From NCBI RefSeq assembly GCF_019752095.1, contig NZ_JAIEMO010000029.1, positions 1 through 50,960 on the forward strand: a stretch of 50,960 nt of DNA. The letters run 5' to 3'. The translations under genes and the position numbers were made by a program. The notes below the pieces were generated by a model, which had not been told where the DNA came from, ran no database searches, and was given only the letters and a program-made list of their open reading frames with translations. This document shows positions 8,917 to 19,233 of this stretch, in pieces; position 1 is the stretch's first letter, and each line of letters begins with the position of its first letter. The DNA is from Nitrosomonas sp. GTDB taxonomy: Bacteria > Pseudomonadota > Gammaproteobacteria > Burkholderiales > Nitrosomonadaceae.

Positions 8917-9975
8917 ATGAAATACCAGACCGATGATTTGCGCATTATCGGCGTTCACGAGCTTACCCCACCCGTAGAACTGCATCGCGAATATCCCATG
9001 ACGGAAATGGCAACTGAAACCGTTTACGCAGCGAGGCAGACGACGCATCAGATTTTGCATGGTGAGGATGATCGGCTACTGGTCGTTGTCGGTCCTTGTT
9101 CCATTCACGATGTCGATGCAGCGTTGGAATATGCAGCGCGTTTGAAGCATTTGCGCGAGGTACTGAAGCAGCAGTTGCACATCGTGATGCGAGTGTATTT
9201 CGAAAAGCCACGCACAACCATCGGTTGGAAAGGGTTAATCAATGACCCTGATTTAGATAACAGTTTTCATATCAATAAGGGACTTAGGATGGCGCGCCGC
9301 TTGTTGTTGGATCTAAACACGATTGGCATGCCTTCAGCAACCGAGTATCTTGATCTTATCAGCCCGCAATATTTATCCGATCTGATCAGTTGGGCAGCCA
9401 TTGGCGCACGTACCACCGAGAGTCAGGGGCATCGCGAATTGGCTTCCGGTGTATCCTGTCCGATCGGTTTTAAAAATGGCACGTATGGTAATTTAAATAT
9501 TGCAATTGATGCAATCAGCGCGGCTTCTCGTCCTCATCATTTTCTTTCGGTTACCAAAGAAGGGCACACAGCTATTTTTGCTACCAAGGGCAATGAAGAT
9601 TGTCATATTATCCTGCGCGGTGGGCGTAAACCAAATTATGATGCAGATAGTCTTGCTTCTGCAGTGGAAGAGTTGCAAAAAGCCAAATTATCTCCACAAT
9701 TAATGATTGATTTCAGTCACGCGAATAGTCACAAAGATTTCCATCGCCAAACAGAAGTGGCAGCTAATGTAGCAGGGCAAATTGCAGGTGGGAACCGTGC
9801 TATTTGCGGTGTGATGATCGAGAGTCATTTGGTTGAAGGCTACCAAAAAGTGGATGGCAAGAAACGCGAAGAATTGATTTATGGGCAAAGTATTACGGAT
9901 GGTTGCATCAGTTTTGATACGACCGAACAAGTGCTGCATCAGCTTGCCGCAGCGGTAGAAATGCGCAGAAAATAA
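8917..9975 (+). CDS. aroG: 3-deoxy-7-phosphoheptulonate (DAHP) synthase, AroG/F/H type
   Basis: First step of the shikimate pathway: phosphoenolpyruvate plus erythrose-4-phosphate to DAHP. The 352-residue length matches type I-alpha enzymes. Metal and substrate motifs are present: GPCSIHD (residues 59-65, metal Cys61), KPRTTIGWKGLINDPDLD (97-114), GARTTESQGHR, GFKNGT, and DFSHANSHKD. The N-terminal extension (TDDLRIIGVHELTPP) is the feedback-binding region of the Phe/Tyr/Trp-sensitive isozymes; which amino acid inhibits this one cannot be read from the sequence. Start supported by AAGGA 8 bases upstream. It is convergent with copZ. Confidence 0.96.
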   Translation: MKYQTDDLRIIGVHELTPPVELHREYPMTEMATETVYAARQTTHQILHGEDDRLLVVVGPCSIHDVDAALEYAARLKHLREVLKQQLHIVMRVYFEKPRTTIGWKGLINDPDLDNSFHINKGLRMARRLLLDLNTIGMPSATEYLDLISPQYLSDLISWAAIGARTTESQGHRELASGVSCPIGFKNGTYGNLNIAIDAISAASRPHHFLSVTKEGHTAIFATKGNEDCHIILRGGRKPNYDADSLASAVEELQKAKLSPQLMIDFSHANSHKDFHRQTEVAANVAGQIAGGNRAICGVMIESHLVEGYQKVDGKKREELIYGQSITDGCISFDTTEQVLHQLAAAVEMRRK

Positions 9976-10059
9976 TTGTCGATTTATAGCCTGGTGCTAT
10001 CGCAAGCAGCTGGCGTTGACTATCAGCTTTTTAGGTGCGATCCAACGATATGGATTTTC

Positions 10060-10269
10060 TCAATTCATCACTTCAAAGCCCGCATCAACGATAGCTGCTT
10101 TAATTTGATCAATATTGATATTGTTCGAATCATATTGGATGATTGCCTGAGCAGGTTCGAGTGTTACTTCTGCTTGAACTACTCCCGATAGATTCTTGAA
10201 AACTGCTTTGACGCTGTTAACACAGCCCATGCAGGTCATGCCTTTTATTATGATGGTAACGGTTTGCAT
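10060..10269 (-). CDS. copZ: Copper chaperone, heavy-metal-associated domain
   Basis: A 69-residue single HMA domain with the metal-binding loop GMTCMGCVNSV (Cys at residues 13 and 16) and a betaalphabetabetaalphabeta layout ending AAIVDAGFEV. Proteins of this family carry Cu(I) to or from the P-type ATPase. It follows copA by 21 bp on the same strand, supporting an operon and a copper rather than mercury role. The overlapping plus-strand frame is a shadow. Confidence 0.93.
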   Translation of the reverse strand: MQTVTIIIKGMTCMGCVNSVKAVFKNLSGVVQAEVTLEPAQAIIQYDSNNINIDQIKAAIVDAGFEVMN

Positions 10270-10290
10270 CGTACTGTTTCCTAATGAAGA

Positions 10291-12687
10291 TTATTCATGA
10301 TGGGGCTGCCAGCGTTTCAATAGCAGCGAGTTGCTGACAACCGAAACAGAGCTCATAGCCATGGCGGCGCCGGCAATGACCGGATTGAGCATGCCAATGG
10401 CTGCCAATGGAATTCCCAGGATGTTGTAGATAAAAGCAAAAAATAGATTCTGGCGGATTTTTCGAAGTGTGGCACGTGATAGGGAAATGGCGTCGACGAC
10501 ACTCATCAGATCATTGCGAATCAAAGTGATATCAGCTGCTTCGATCGCCACATCCGAACCGGCGCCAATGGCAAAACTAACATCCGCAGCAGCTAGCGCG
10601 GGTGCGTCATTAATACCATCGCCGACCATTGCTATAAACTTTCCACTGGTTTTTATTTTGTCTACTTCTGCGGCTTTATCCTGTGGCGATACTTCAGCAC
10701 GAAATTGCGTAATGCCAGTACGTTTGGCAATTGTCTCTGCGGTTACAGTATTGTCGCCGGTTAACATAATGACTTCAATCCCCAACGACTGCAACTGTTT
10801 GATTGCTTCAAGGGAGGTGTCGCGCAGTTGATCTGCAATAGCTAAATAACCAAGTACTTTACCAGCGTTTTGAGCAACGGAGGCAATACCAATAACGGTT
10901 TTTCCTTCGGTTTGCAAGCTGGAGATTTGTTGCTCATCAATGGCGATGTCGTACTGTGCTAGAAATTTTGGAGAGCCGAGCAGATATTTTATATCATGTA
11001 ATCGAGCTGTAATTCCGCTGCCAGTAATCGCGGTAAAGTTGTTGATTGGTTGAAGCTGCAATTGTTCTTTTTGTGCACAATCAAGCACAGCCCGTGCCAG
11101 CGGGTGTTCGGAACCTTGCTCCAGGGAAGCTGCAATTTGCAACAAATCCTTCTTGCTAACGGATCCCACCGCTACGATGTCTGTAACTTCCGGTCTGCCC
11201 TCGGTAAGCGTGCCGGTTTTGTCAATTATGAGTGTTTGAATTTTCTCGGCATGCTCTAATGCTGCTGCATTTTTCACCAGGACGCCAATCTGCGCACCGC
11301 GCCCTGTGCCGACCATAATAGCAGTTGGCGTTGCTAAACCCAATGCGCATGGACAAGCGATGACCAAGACTGCGACTGCATTGATAAGAGCCGTCACAAA
11401 GCTGCCAGTTAACCACCAAGTTATTCCCAAAGTTGCGATGCTGATCACCACGACAACAGGTACAAAGATTCCCGAGATGGTATCGGCCATGCGTTGTATC
11501 GGTGCTTTAGATCCTTGGGCTTCTTCGACCAGATGGATGATCGCGGCGAGTTGGGTCTGCGTGCCGACACTAGTTGCGCGACATTTAAGCAGACCTTGTT
11601 GATTCATCGTGGCGGCAAAAACTTTTGCGCCAACCTGCTTGTCAACGGGCAAACTTTCGCCAGTTAACATGGATTCGTTAATGCTGGAAGATCCTTCGAT
11701 CACAATCCCATCGACGGGTAAGTTTTCACCGGGGCGTACAATAAAGATATCATTAACCCGCAAGCTGCTTGCGGGGACTTCGAGGATTTCTCCATTGCGT
11801 TCAATGCGAGCTGTTTTAGGCTGCAACTTGATCAATGCTTCGATGGCCTCAGATGTCTTTCCTTTGGCGCGCACTTCCATTAATTTACCCAGTAAAACAA
11901 GGGTGATTATGGCCGCACTGGCTTCAAAATAAACATGTTGATCCAATCGAAATAGGGTGACTGCAGCGCTAAAAAAATAAGCCATGCTAGTGCCTAATGC
12001 CACCAATACATCCATATTGGCGCCGCCGCTACGCAGGGAATGCCAGGCACCGATATAAAAACGGCGTCCAATCCAGAACTGTACCGGAGTAGCCAATAGC
12101 CATTGTAGCTCGTGTGGAAGCATGTCCATTTCATGACCTGTAAACATAGCACCCATTTGAAGCACTAATGGCAATGTGAGGATGGCTGAAATCCAGAATA
12201 AGCGTAATTCAGCTTGATAGGCAGTCTGGCGTCGTGCTTTTTCTTCGGCATGGCCGGAATCACTGATTTCGTTGGCTTCATAACCTGCTTTGATGACCGC
12301 ATCAATTAAGTTGTCGACAGTTACCAAGCCTGAGATGAAATTGACTTTGGCGGTTTCTGTTGCGACATTGACAGTGGCCGTGACGCCGGGCAGTTTGTGC
12401 AATGCCTTCTCAATATGCCCGGCACAGGCTGCACAGGTCATTTTGTGCAATTGCAGTTGCACCGATCTTGGCGCGATATGAAAACCGGCATGCTCAATAG
12501 TATTAATCAGCGTGCCGGCGTTTACTTGGTTTGCATCATAATTTACATGTGCTTTTTCATTGGCAAAATTGACTGAGGCCTGAACTCCCGAGAGTTTATT
12601 TAGATTTTTCTCTATACGCGCGGCGCAGGCAGCACATGTCATGCCTTCGATAGGCAATTCAATTTGTCTTGAGGTGGATGTATTCAA
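10291..12687 (-). CDS. copA: Copper-exporting P1B-type ATPase
   Basis: A 798-residue cation pump of the inner membrane. Two N-terminal HMA domains carry GMTCAAC (Cys18, Cys21) and KMTCAAC (Cys85, Cys88). The ATPase core has TGES in the actuator domain, the CPC transport site ([13 protein letters not shown]), the phosphorylation motif DKTGTLTEG, the HP motif SEHPLA, and [18 protein letters not shown] together with C-terminal [11 protein letters not shown] and [11 protein letters not shown] motifs indicates Cu(I) (P1B-1). The start appears to be TTG at 12687; no in-frame ATG lies nearby and the first HMA domain begins soon after. The gene lies between a small secreted protein and copZ. No CueR-type operator was recognised upstream. 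Confidence 0.96.
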   Translation of the reverse strand: MNTSTSRQIELPIEGMTCAACAARIEKNLNKLSGVQASVNFANEKAHVNYDANQVNAGTLINTIEHAGFHIAPRSVQLQLHKMTCAACAGHIEKALHKLPGVTATVNVATETAKVNFISGLVTVDNLIDAVIKAGYEANEISDSGHAEEKARRQTAYQAELRLFWISAILTLPLVLQMGAMFTGHEMDMLPHELQWLLATPVQFWIGRRFYIGAWHSLRSGGANMDVLVALGTSMAYFFSAAVTLFRLDQHVYFEASAAIITLVLLGKLMEVRAKGKTSEAIEALIKLQPKTARIERNGEILEVPASSLRVNDIFIVRPGENLPVDGIVIEGSSSINESMLTGESLPVDKQVGAKVFAATMNQQGLLKCRATSVGTQTQLAAIIHLVEEAQGSKAPIQRMADTISGIFVPVVVVISIATLGITWWLTGSFVTALINAVAVLVIACPCALGLATPTAIMVGTGRGAQIGVLVKNAAALEHAEKIQTLIIDKTGTLTEGRPEVTDIVAVGSVSKKDLLQIAASLEQGSEHPLARAVLDCAQKEQLQLQPINNFTAITGSGITARLHDIKYLLGSPKFLAQYDIAIDEQQISSLQTEGKTVIGIASVAQNAGKVLGYLAIADQLRDTSLEAIKQLQSLGIEVIMLTGDNTVTAETIAKRTGITQFRAEVSPQDKAAEVDKIKTSGKFIAMVGDGINDAPALAAADVSFAIGAGSDVAIEAADITLIRNDLMSVVDAISLSRATLRKIRQNLFFAFIYNILGIPLAAIGMLNPVIAGAAMAMSSVSVVSNSLLLKRWQPHHE

Positions 12688-12708
12688 TATTTTTCCCAGT
12701 GAGTTTTG

Positions 12709-13335
12709 CTATTGGCGATCTAGCACTAATGTTCCGTCAACCCATTTCACTCTATCCCCTTGCTGAAAGCTTACTCCTTCAGGAAGCGCGATAATTGCTT
12801 GTCTGCCATCATCTAGAGTGATCCCAATCTGGTACTGATTCTCGGGGTAAGCGATATTTCCTTCATGATTGCTACCGATGACTTGCGGATGATCTGTACC
12901 ATGCGGATGAGAATGAGGGGTTTGGCGAATGATCTCCCGAGCGATAGTTCCGGCAACAATTCCACCTGCTATCGCATTCATGCTAGATCCTTGTCCGATT
13001 TTATTGATGGAATTGATAATTCCGCAATTGATGCACCCCGATACTGGCGGTTGTCGGCGAATAACTCCAGCATCCGTGCTTTTAATACTAATGCTGTTGC
13101 GCGGTGCGCTAATTGCTGTGCCAATTCGATGAATAGTTTTTGGCGGTTTGTTTAAATCCGGCGGAGCTGTTGGTAAAGATTGGAGCGTCAGATTTTGAGT
13201 TCTTGGTGGCAATGGATAGTTATGCTCAGTATTTGTTGGTTGTGAGAAGACAAAACTAGGGTAGGATGCGCCAGCAACAAGACTCATCGCAATAACCAAT
13301 GCTTTTAAATCGGCAGCATGGTGTTTGTTTGACAT
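12709..13335 (-). CDS. Secreted protein with CxxC motif and short glycine zipper, copper operon
   Basis: About 208 residues from the ATG at 13335, preceded by AGGAG at 7 bases; a TTG two codons upstream is less likely. A signal-peptide-like segment (LKALVIAMSLVAGASYPSFVFS) is followed by a Pro-rich stretch. Next is SGCINCGIINSINKIGQG (CxxC), a Gly/Ala zipper (AIAGGIVAGTIAREI), a His cluster (TPHSHPHGTDH), and a C-terminal beta-rich part (YQIGITLDDGRQAIIALPEG ... GDRVKWVDGTLVL). CxxCG plus glycine zipper plus C-terminal beta domain resembles betaproteobacterial SlyB/17-kDa-antigen-like envelope proteins, here with a reduced zipper. It precedes copA by 21 bp. Periplasmic metal handling is an inference from position, the CxxC and the His cluster. 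Confidence 0.75.
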   Translation of the reverse strand: MSNKHHAADLKALVIAMSLVAGASYPSFVFSQPTNTEHNYPLPPRTQNLTLQSLPTAPPDLNKPPKTIHRIGTAISAPRNSISIKSTDAGVIRRQPPVSGCINCGIINSINKIGQGSSMNAIAGGIVAGTIAREIIRQTPHSHPHGTDHPQVIGSNHEGNIAYPENQYQIGITLDDGRQAIIALPEGVSFQQGDRVKWVDGTLVLDRQ

Positions 13336-13423
13336 CGCCAATCTCCTTCAAGATGCAGATCACAATCAATTTACAATTTTTAGATTAAACGAGATCGGGA
13401 TGGTTTCATTTTATTATGATTTC

Positions 13424-13448
13424 TGTCAGCACATAATGTTTGCTGACA
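13424..13448 (-). terminator. Hairpin after tatC
   Basis: Perfect 8-bp arms TGTCAGCA and TGCTGACA with a 9-nt loop, about 15 bp past the tatC stop. What follows on the minus strand is A/T-rich but not a clean T-run, so it may end the long his-tat transcript only weakly, or be a barrier before the copper operon. Confidence 0.4.
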
Positions 13449-13462
13449 TGTGCATTGTCAAC

Positions 13463-14251
13463 CTAATCTTTTGAGCTGTCTTTTTGCTCTGAAGCGGCTT
13501 GCTTAGATTCAGGTGAAGTGTCTGAATGAATTACCTTGTTACGCTTCTTGATCATCAATGCTGCGATGAATATTCCTACTTCATAGAGAAGGCACAAGGG
13601 TATCGCTAGCATAAATTGTGAAATAACATCAGGGGGGGTGAAAATAGCTGCAATGATAAATGCGCCGACAATTACGTAAGGGCGTATTTCTTTGAGTTTC
13701 TCAATAGTGATTACGCCTGCTCTGACTAAAACAATGACAAATACGGGTACTTCAAAGGTGACCCCAAAAGCCATGAACATGGACAAAACAAAACTTAGGT
13801 ATTTGCTGATGTCTGTCATTACCGCCACACCTTCCGGTGCAAAATAAGTAATAAACTCAAATACCACCGGCAACGCGGCAAAATATGCGAATGCCATACC
13901 AGTAAAGAACAATAGACTGGTGCCAATAACTAACGGCAGCGCCATGCGTTTTTCGTTGGAATAGAGCCCAGGAGCAACGAAAGCCCATATTTGATATAAG
14001 GTATGCGGCAATGTAATGACAAAGGCCATCATCATGGCAACTTTCATGGGTACAAAAAAAGGTGTTGCTACATCCGTAGCTATCATTTGCCCGCCTTGCG
14101 GAAGTTTTTCCAGCAATGGCTGTGCCAGCACGGTATACAGTTCCCGCGCAAAAAAAGCACAGGGGATAAAGCCAATCAAAAGTACACCCAGAATACGTAT
14201 CATCCTGGTACGTAATTCCACTAAATGAGATAGGAATGAACCTTCAAGCAT
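13463..14251 (-). CDS. tatC: Twin-arginine translocase subunit TatC
   Basis: A 262-residue, six-helix inner-membrane receptor for twin-arginine signal peptides. The conserved N-terminus SFLSHLVELRTRMIR, the FxxxF/APGLYSNEKR segment (WAFVAPGLYSNEKRMALP), and the loop region SFVLSMFMAFGVTFEVPV are all present. A Lys/Ser/Asp-rich cytoplasmic tail ends the protein. It is last of tatABC. A likely client in this window is the RR-signal PhoX-like protein at 42.4-43.6 kb. Confidence 0.97.
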   Translation of the reverse strand: MLEGSFLSHLVELRTRMIRILGVLLIGFIPCAFFARELYTVLAQPLLEKLPQGGQMIATDVATPFFVPMKVAMMMAFVITLPHTLYQIWAFVAPGLYSNEKRMALPLVIGTSLLFFTGMAFAYFAALPVVFEFITYFAPEGVAVMTDISKYLSFVLSMFMAFGVTFEVPVFVIVLVRAGVITIEKLKEIRPYVIVGAFIIAAIFTPPDVISQFMLAIPLCLLYEVGIFIAALMIKKRNKVIHSDTSPESKQAASEQKDSSKD

Positions 14252-14327
14252 GGCTTTATATTAAAAATTGTGGAATCAACAATGTGAAAAAGTATCGATG
14301 AGTTTCCAATCAATACACTGCAGGTTA

Positions 14328-14723
14328 CTATTTCTTTTTTTGTGCATCAGCAGTGCGCGAAGTTTTATTGTCGTCTAGTTTTGACTGCCGGGATTTTAAC
14401 TGCGATTGAGGCGCAGCCATGTCTTTGGGTGATTCTTCCTCTGTCTGGACATCATTCGTAATAGTAGTTTTCAGTTGTTCTACGCTTTGTTGAACTGAGC
14501 TTTCAAGTGAGTCTACTGTGTCTTGCACAGAGGATTGCATTTTCTTGAGTTCTTCCATGCGCATTTCATTATGAATATCAGTTCTGATGCCATACATAAA
14601 ATTACGGCAACGGCCGTACAAATGGCCTATTGTTCGAGCAACAACTGGCAGCCGTTCAGGTCCGATCACGATCAATGCAATCATAGAAATGATCAGTAAC
14701 TCCATGAAGCTAATATCAAACAT
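14328..14723 (-). CDS. tatB: Twin-arginine translocase subunit TatB
   Basis: 131 residues: one N-terminal membrane helix starting MFDISFMELLIISMIALIVIGPERLP (the ELL.I...A..V.GPERLP motif of TatB), then an amphipathic helix (VARTIGHLYGRCR) and a charged, disordered C-terminus ending in KKK. It forms the substrate receptor with TatC. 76 bp separate it from both tatA and tatC. Confidence 0.96.
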   Translation of the reverse strand: MFDISFMELLIISMIALIVIGPERLPVVARTIGHLYGRCRNFMYGIRTDIHNEMRMEELKKMQSSVQDTVDSLESSVQQSVEQLKTTITNDVQTEEESPKDMAAPQSQLKSRQSKLDDNKTSRTADAQKKK

Positions 14724-14799
14724 GTTGTCTCGTTGATAGAAATTGAATGAATAGAAGTTCGATCAAAACCAGACACAGTAGTTAATATACAATTGATTC

Positions 14800-15129
14800 T
14801 TAGGTTTTGGTTTGAGTTTTTTCCTTGAATTCTGCGTCGTCGGTCTGACTATTAACACTCGTTGGCTGCGATGCGTTGCTGCCCATTTCAGCGCCTGATT
14901 TATTGTCTTTCATGTTGTTGGAAGCAGTTTCTTTGTTGGTAGTAACCTCTAAAATTGTCTGATTGGCGGATGTGGCTGGATTCTCGGTTTCCGATTCTTT
15001 CATTCCTTCTTTGAAGCCTTTCAGGGCGCTTCCCAAATCACCACCCAGATTCCGTAATTTCTTTGTTCCGAATACCAGAACGACAATAGCCAGTACAATA
15101 ATCCAATGCCAAATGCTAAATGTACCCAT
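14800..15129 (-). CDS. tatA: Twin-arginine translocase subunit TatA
   Basis: The 109-residue pore-forming subunit. N-terminus [21 protein letters not shown] is a single helix, followed by [21 protein letters not shown], the invariant FGxxKLxxLGxxLGxAxxxFK signature. The tail is polar (Asn/Thr/Ser/Glu-rich) and longer than in many TatA proteins. Confidence 0.96.
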   Translation of the reverse strand: MGTFSIWHWIIVLAIVVLVFGTKKLRNLGGDLGSALKGFKEGMKESETENPATSANQTILEVTTNKETASNNMKDNKSGAEMGSNASQPTSVNSQTDDAEFKEKTQTKT

Positions 15130-15161
15130 TGCTTCCTCCTATTAAATGGAATGGAACTGGT

Positions 15162-15512
15162 TCAACCTGAGTGAATCATTCCAGGCAAACGATCCCGGCC
15201 ACCGATGATATGGAAATGTAAATGAAATATTTCTTGCCCACCTGCCGGGCCAGTATTAATGATAGTGCGGAAACCATTTTCACATCCCCGTTCTTTTGCC
15301 AGTTGTGGAGCTAATAATAGCATTTTTCCAAGCAAAGTCTGATGAATGTCTTGAACATCGCTGAGCGAGTCTATATGCAGTTTAGGAATTAATAAGAAAT
15401 GGATAGGAGCAGCAGGGTTGATGTCATTAAAGGCAAGAAGATTTTCGTCTTCGTAGATTTTATCTGAAGGTATTTCTCTTCTTGCAATCTTGCAGAAAAT
15501 ACAATTTTCCAT
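15162..15512 (-). CDS. hinT: HIT family nucleoside phosphoramidase/hydrolase (HinT-like)
   Basis: 116 residues with the N-terminal CIFCKIARREIPSDKIYED signature and the histidine triad HLHFHIIGG close to the C-terminus. Family members hydrolyse adenosine phosphoramidates and aminoacyl adenylates. It starts 3 bp after hisE and precedes tatA by 32 bp, the usual betaproteobacterial order. Confidence 0.94.
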   Translation of the reverse strand: MENCIFCKIARREIPSDKIYEDENLLAFNDINPAAPIHFLLIPKLHIDSLSDVQDIHQTLLGKMLLLAPQLAKERGCENGFRTIINTGPAGGQEIFHLHFHIIGGRDRLPGMIHSG

Positions 15513-15515
15513 AAT

Positions 15516-15842
15516 TTAGTCCGATGTTCTTGAAGCTTTTTCTTGTATGCCTGATACGCCTTCACGCCTTTCCAATTCTTTTAATACATCGTCGGGTGAG
15601 AGTTTGTGGAAAGAGAGTAGTATCATACAATGAAACCATAAATCTGCGGTTTCATAAATAATCTGATCAGTATTGCCATCCTTAGATGCCATGATAGTCT
15701 CAGCAGATTCTTCAGCAATTTTCTTGAGTATTTTATCTTGTCCGCCCTGAAACAGCTTAGCTACATAAGAGCTGTTTGTCTCAGCCAATTTGCGCGATTC
15801 AATAGTTTGTGCCAAGCGGCTAAGAATAGTTATGTCATTCAT
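15516..15842 (-). CDS. hisE: Phosphoribosyl-ATP pyrophosphatase
   Basis: Second step of histidine synthesis. A 108-residue all-alpha MazG-like protein with [24 protein letters not shown] (ExxE metal site) and [16 protein letters not shown]. Its ATG overlaps the hisI stop (ATGA), so the two activities are separate but coupled, unlike the fused hisIE of enterobacteria. Confidence 0.96.
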   Translation of the reverse strand: MNDITILSRLAQTIESRKLAETNSSYVAKLFQGGQDKILKKIAEESAETIMASKDGNTDQIIYETADLWFHCMILLSFHKLSPDDVLKELERREGVSGIQEKASRTSD

Positions 15843-16231
15843 TTATTATAAATTTTATCAGGATCTTTGATAACAAGCGCATTAGAAATCCAGCTATTGC
15901 CTTCTAATTTCTGAAAGAAACAGCTGTGTCTGCCAGTGTGACAGGCGATTCCGCCGATTTGTTCTACGATAAGAAGTAATACATCTTCGTCACAATCAAG
16001 AAAAATATCTTTTATTTTCTGGATGTGACCAGATTCTTCGCCTTTATGCCAGAGTTTTTTGCGTGAACGTGACCAGTATACCGCTTCACCTTTTTCTACC
16101 GTCAACTTAAGTGCTTCTCGATTCATCCATGCAACCATAAGAACGGTGCCGCTCTCTACCTCTTGCGCAATGACTGGTATCAATCCGTCCTCGGACCAGT
16201 TAATTCTGCTAAGCCAAATATCAGGAGGCAT
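15839..16231 (-). CDS. hisI: Phosphoribosyl-AMP cyclohydrolase
   Basis: Third step of histidine synthesis, opening the purine ring. 130 residues with [34 protein letters not shown], the metal-binding DCDEDVLLL, and the zinc cysteines near [11 protein letters not shown]. No clear ribosome site precedes the ATG, which lies 53 bp after hisF. Confidence 0.96.
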   Translation of the reverse strand: MPPDIWLSRINWSEDGLIPVIAQEVESGTVLMVAWMNREALKLTVEKGEAVYWSRSRKKLWHKGEESGHIQKIKDIFLDCDEDVLLLIVEQIGGIACHTGRHSCFFQKLEGNSWISNALVIKDPDKIYNK

Positions 16232-16284
16232 AAAATATGCAATACTTATAATGTTAAATTTATCAAGTCTTTATAATTCTAACA

Positions 16285-17058
16285 TTATAATCGTACTTCT
16301 ATGCCATGCTGTGCCATATATTGTTTCGCTTGTTGCACGGTGAATTCGCCATAATGAAAAATGCTGGCTGCCAATACGGCATCTGCGTGTCCTTGTAGAA
16401 TGCCAGCAACCAGATGATCCAGATTGCCGACGCCACCACTGGCGATCACGGGTATATCGATAGCATCGGATACTGCGCGGGTTAAAGAAAGGTCAAAACC
16501 GCCACGTGTACCATCATTATCCATGCTAGTAAGTAAAATTTCACCGGCACCGAGAGATTGCATTTTTATGGCCCATTCCACGGCGTCAATGCCTGTTGCT
16601 TTGCGTCCTCCATGGCTGAAAACTTCCCAGCGCGGTGGATTATCGGGCAAATTCACTTGTTTGGCGTCAATTGCCACTACGATACATTGAGCGCCGTAAT
16701 GCTCGGTTGCATCAGCTATCAGTTGCGGATTTAGAATCGCCGATGTATTAATGCTTACTTTATCAGCACCGGCATTTAGCAAGCGGCGCACATCTTCAAC
16801 CTGTCGTACGCCGCCACCAACTGTCAAAGGAATAAATACTTGCGTGGCGACATCTTCAATAATGTGTAGAATTAGGTCACGATTATCCGAGCTGGCTGTA
16901 ATATCTAGAAAAGTGAGTTCATCAGCACCTTGCTCATCATAGCGGCGCGAAATTTCCACTGGATCACCTGCGTCACGCAGTTCAACGAAATTAACACCTT
17001 TAACCACACGTCCATTGGTTACATCCAAACATGGAATAATACGTTTTGCGAGACTCAT
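16285..17058 (-). CDS. hisF: Imidazole glycerol phosphate synthase, cyclase subunit
   Basis: A 257-residue TIM barrel that takes ammonia from HisH to make imidazole glycerol phosphate and AICAR. Visible: N-terminal [19 protein letters not shown] (catalytic Asp11), [22 protein letters not shown] (second catalytic Asp near 130), and [13 protein letters not shown]. 67 bp after hisA, same strand. Confidence 0.97.
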   Translation of the reverse strand: MSLAKRIIPCLDVTNGRVVKGVNFVELRDAGDPVEISRRYDEQGADELTFLDITASSDNRDLILHIIEDVATQVFIPLTVGGGVRQVEDVRRLLNAGADKVSINTSAILNPQLIADATEHYGAQCIVVAIDAKQVNLPDNPPRWEVFSHGGRKATGIDAVEWAIKMQSLGAGEILLTSMDNDGTRGGFDLSLTRAVSDAIDIPVIASGGVGNLDHLVAGILQGHADAVLAASIFHYGEFTVQQAKQYMAQHGIEVRL

Positions 17059-17125
17059 CAGTGTAAAAAGCCGATTGTAGGTAAAGAGGTGAAATGCGCG
17101 GTATTAATTTTCTAAAGGAGGTTTT

Positions 17126-17881
17126 TTATGAGATACCGTTATCTTTACTCAATTGGTCAGCCAAAACTTGAGCTTCCTTGAAATTCAGAGAGCCTTCATA
17201 GATGGCTCGCCCAGTAATGGCTCCGGTGATTCCTTCGGATTCGATTTCACACAGTTTATGAACATCACTTATATTGGTAATTCCGCCGCTGGCAATAACC
17301 GGTATGGTGAGTTCTCTGGCTAATTCGATAGTTGCTTCAATGTTAATGCCGGTGAGCATGCCATCTCTGCCGATATCTGTGTAAATAATTGCTTCTACTC
17401 CATAACCTTCAAACTTTTTGGCTAAGTCAATGACGTCATGGCCGGTAATTTTGGACCAGCCATCAACCGCCACTTTGCCATCTCTTGCATCCAGTCCAGC
17501 CATAATCTGCCCCGGGAAGGCGTTACAGGCGTCTTGCAGGAAACCGGGTATTTTGATGGCTGCAGTGCCGATAATAATATAGGAGATGCCATCGTCAAGA
17601 TAACGTTCGATTGTATCAAGATCGCGAATGCCACCGCCCAATTGAATAGGTATTCGACCATCGAGAGACTGAACAATTTCAAGGATCACGGCTTCATTTC
17701 TTGGTTTTCCGGCGAATGCACCGTTTAAATCGACAAGATGGAGTCTACGTGCACCTTGGCTTAACCAATGTGCGGCCATTTCGCCAGGTTCTTTGGAAAA
17801 TACTGTTGCATCTTCCATAACCCCTTGTTTTAGTCGCACACAGTGGCCGTCTTTAAGATCTATTGCAGGAATAATCAGCAT
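17126..17881 (-). CDS. hisA: ProFAR isomerase
   Basis: Fourth step of histidine synthesis. A 251-residue two-fold TIM barrel homologous to His[20 protein letters not shown] (catalytic Asp8), [41 protein letters not shown], and [13 protein letters not shown]. The two half-barrel repeats are both present. Confidence 0.97.
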   Translation of the reverse strand: MLIIPAIDLKDGHCVRLKQGVMEDATVFSKEPGEMAAHWLSQGARRLHLVDLNGAFAGKPRNEAVILEIVQSLDGRIPIQLGGGIRDLDTIERYLDDGISYIIIGTAAIKIPGFLQDACNAFPGQIMAGLDARDGKVAVDGWSKITGHDVIDLAKKFEGYGVEAIIYTDIGRDGMLTGINIEATIELARELTIPVIASGGITNISDVHKLCEIESEGITGAITGRAIYEGSLNFKEAQVLADQLSKDNGIS

Positions 17882-17934
17882 AACTTAATCAGAATTAATA
17901 GTTGATTAAAAAGGTAAGTTTACTACTTTTGATT

Positions 17935-18579
17935 TTAGAAATTCGGTGTCCATTTGGTAAAATTACTCAATAGAGTTAATCCCGCTGATTGACTTTTCTC
18001 CGGATGAAACTGTACCGCGAAAATATTATCTTGTGCAATGGCACAAGTAAATGGAAACGGATAATTGCTTTGCGCAGCGATTGATGCACCAACAGAGGTG
18101 TCGACATAATAACTGTGTACAAAATAAAAACGTGCATCTTCTGCAATACCTTCCCATAATGGATGTTTAATGGCTTGATAAACTTGATTCCACCCCATGT
18201 GAGGTACTTTCAGTTTCTGTCCTTTCGATGACGCCATAGCTGCGGCAGGGAAGTGCACGACTTTTCCCGGTAGAATGTTTAAGCCTTTGACATTTCCTTC
18301 TTCGCTTTCTTCAAATAGCATTTGTAAACCGAGGCAAATACCGAGGTAGGGTTTATGGGTGGCCGCTTCTATTACAGCTTCTCGTATCCCACGGGCCTCG
18401 AGTTCATGGATGCAATTACGCATCGCGCCTTGTCCGGGCACTACGACACGCTTTGCTTTTCGCACGATATCCGGATCGCCCGTTACTGTAATCGATAAAG
18501 TAGGAGCAACATGTTCTAATGCTTTGTGAACGGAACGCAGATTCCCCATTCCATAATCTACAATTGCGATATCAGTCAT
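17935..18579 (-). CDS. hisH: Imidazole glycerol phosphate synthase, glutaminase subunit
   Basis: The 214-residue partner of HisF. The frame stays open to an ATG at 18720, inside hisB; the start at 18579 (MTDIAIVDYGMGNLRSVHKA) fits the family and leaves a 25-bp gap to hisB. The class I amidotransferase triad is visible: Cys in YLGICLGLQMLFE, His and Glu in VQFHPEKSQ. The oxyanion strand PGQGAM is also intact. Confidence 0.95.
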   Translation of the reverse strand: MTDIAIVDYGMGNLRSVHKALEHVAPTLSITVTGDPDIVRKAKRVVVPGQGAMRNCIHELEARGIREAVIEAATHKPYLGICLGLQMLFEESEEGNVKGLNILPGKVVHFPAAAMASSKGQKLKVPHMGWNQVYQAIKHPLWEGIAEDARFYFVHSYYVDTSVGASIAAQSNYPFPFTCAIAQDNIFAVQFHPEKSQSAGLTLLSNFTKWTPNF

Positions 18580-18604
18580 ACAATGATTTAGTTGAAAAAA
18601 ATGC

Positions 18605-19192
18605 TTACAAAGTGCCTTTGGTGGATGGGATAATTCCGACCGCTGCTGGGTCAAGCTCAATGGCCATACGTAATGCCCGTCCGAACGCTTTAAATGCAGT
18701 TTCAGCTTGGTGATGCGCATTTCTTCCAGATATATTGTCGATATGCAAAGTTATCAAGGCATGATTCACTAGTCCTTGGAAAAATTCATGAATCAGATCG
18801 ACATCAAAATCACCAATATGCGCACGGGTAAAATCAACATTAAATACCAATCCTGGCCGACCTGATAAATCCACTACTACGCGTGTTAATGCCTCATCAA
18901 GTGGCACATAGGCGTGACCATAGCGGCGCAACCCTTTTTTATCTCCGATTACTTTTGTCAGTGCCTGGCCTAAAGTAATGCCGATATCTTCAACGGTATG
19001 ATGTGCATCAATATGTAAATCGCCTTTAGCGACCACTTCAAGGTCGATCATGCCGTGACGAGCTATTTGATCAAGCATATGATCGAGAAATGGCACCCCG
19101 GTTTCCAGAGTAGATTTGCCTGTTCCATCCAAATTCAGATTAATGTTGATCTGAGTCTCTAGTGTGTTACGAATAACTTGTGCTCTGCGCAT
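18605..19192 (-). CDS. hisB: Imidazoleglycerol-phosphate dehydratase
   Basis: Sixth step of histidine synthesis. A 195-residue monofunctional enzyme (no N-terminal phosphatase domain). The metal-binding repeats [13 protein letters not shown] ... [11 protein letters not shown] and [21 protein letters not shown] are intact. It lies 41 bp after hisC. Confidence 0.97.
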   Translation of the reverse strand: MRRAQVIRNTLETQININLNLDGTGKSTLETGVPFLDHMLDQIARHGMIDLEVVAKGDLHIDAHHTVEDIGITLGQALTKVIGDKKGLRRYGHAYVPLDEALTRVVVDLSGRPGLVFNVDFTRAHIGDFDVDLIHEFFQGLVNHALITLHIDNISGRNAHHQAETAFKAFGRALRMAIELDPAAVGIIPSTKGTL

Positions 19193-19233
19193 AGGGAGAA
19201 AACTTGAGTAAGATAGCGAATTTAAAGTTAATT

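Noticed and set aside
9976..10269. Plus-strand 71-codon ORF after aroG
   Set aside because: It lies opposite copZ, which has clear family motifs on the minus strand.
12865..13155. Plus-strand ORFs over the CxxC protein gene
   Set aside because: Shadow frames of the minus-strand gene, which has a signal peptide and a ribosome site.
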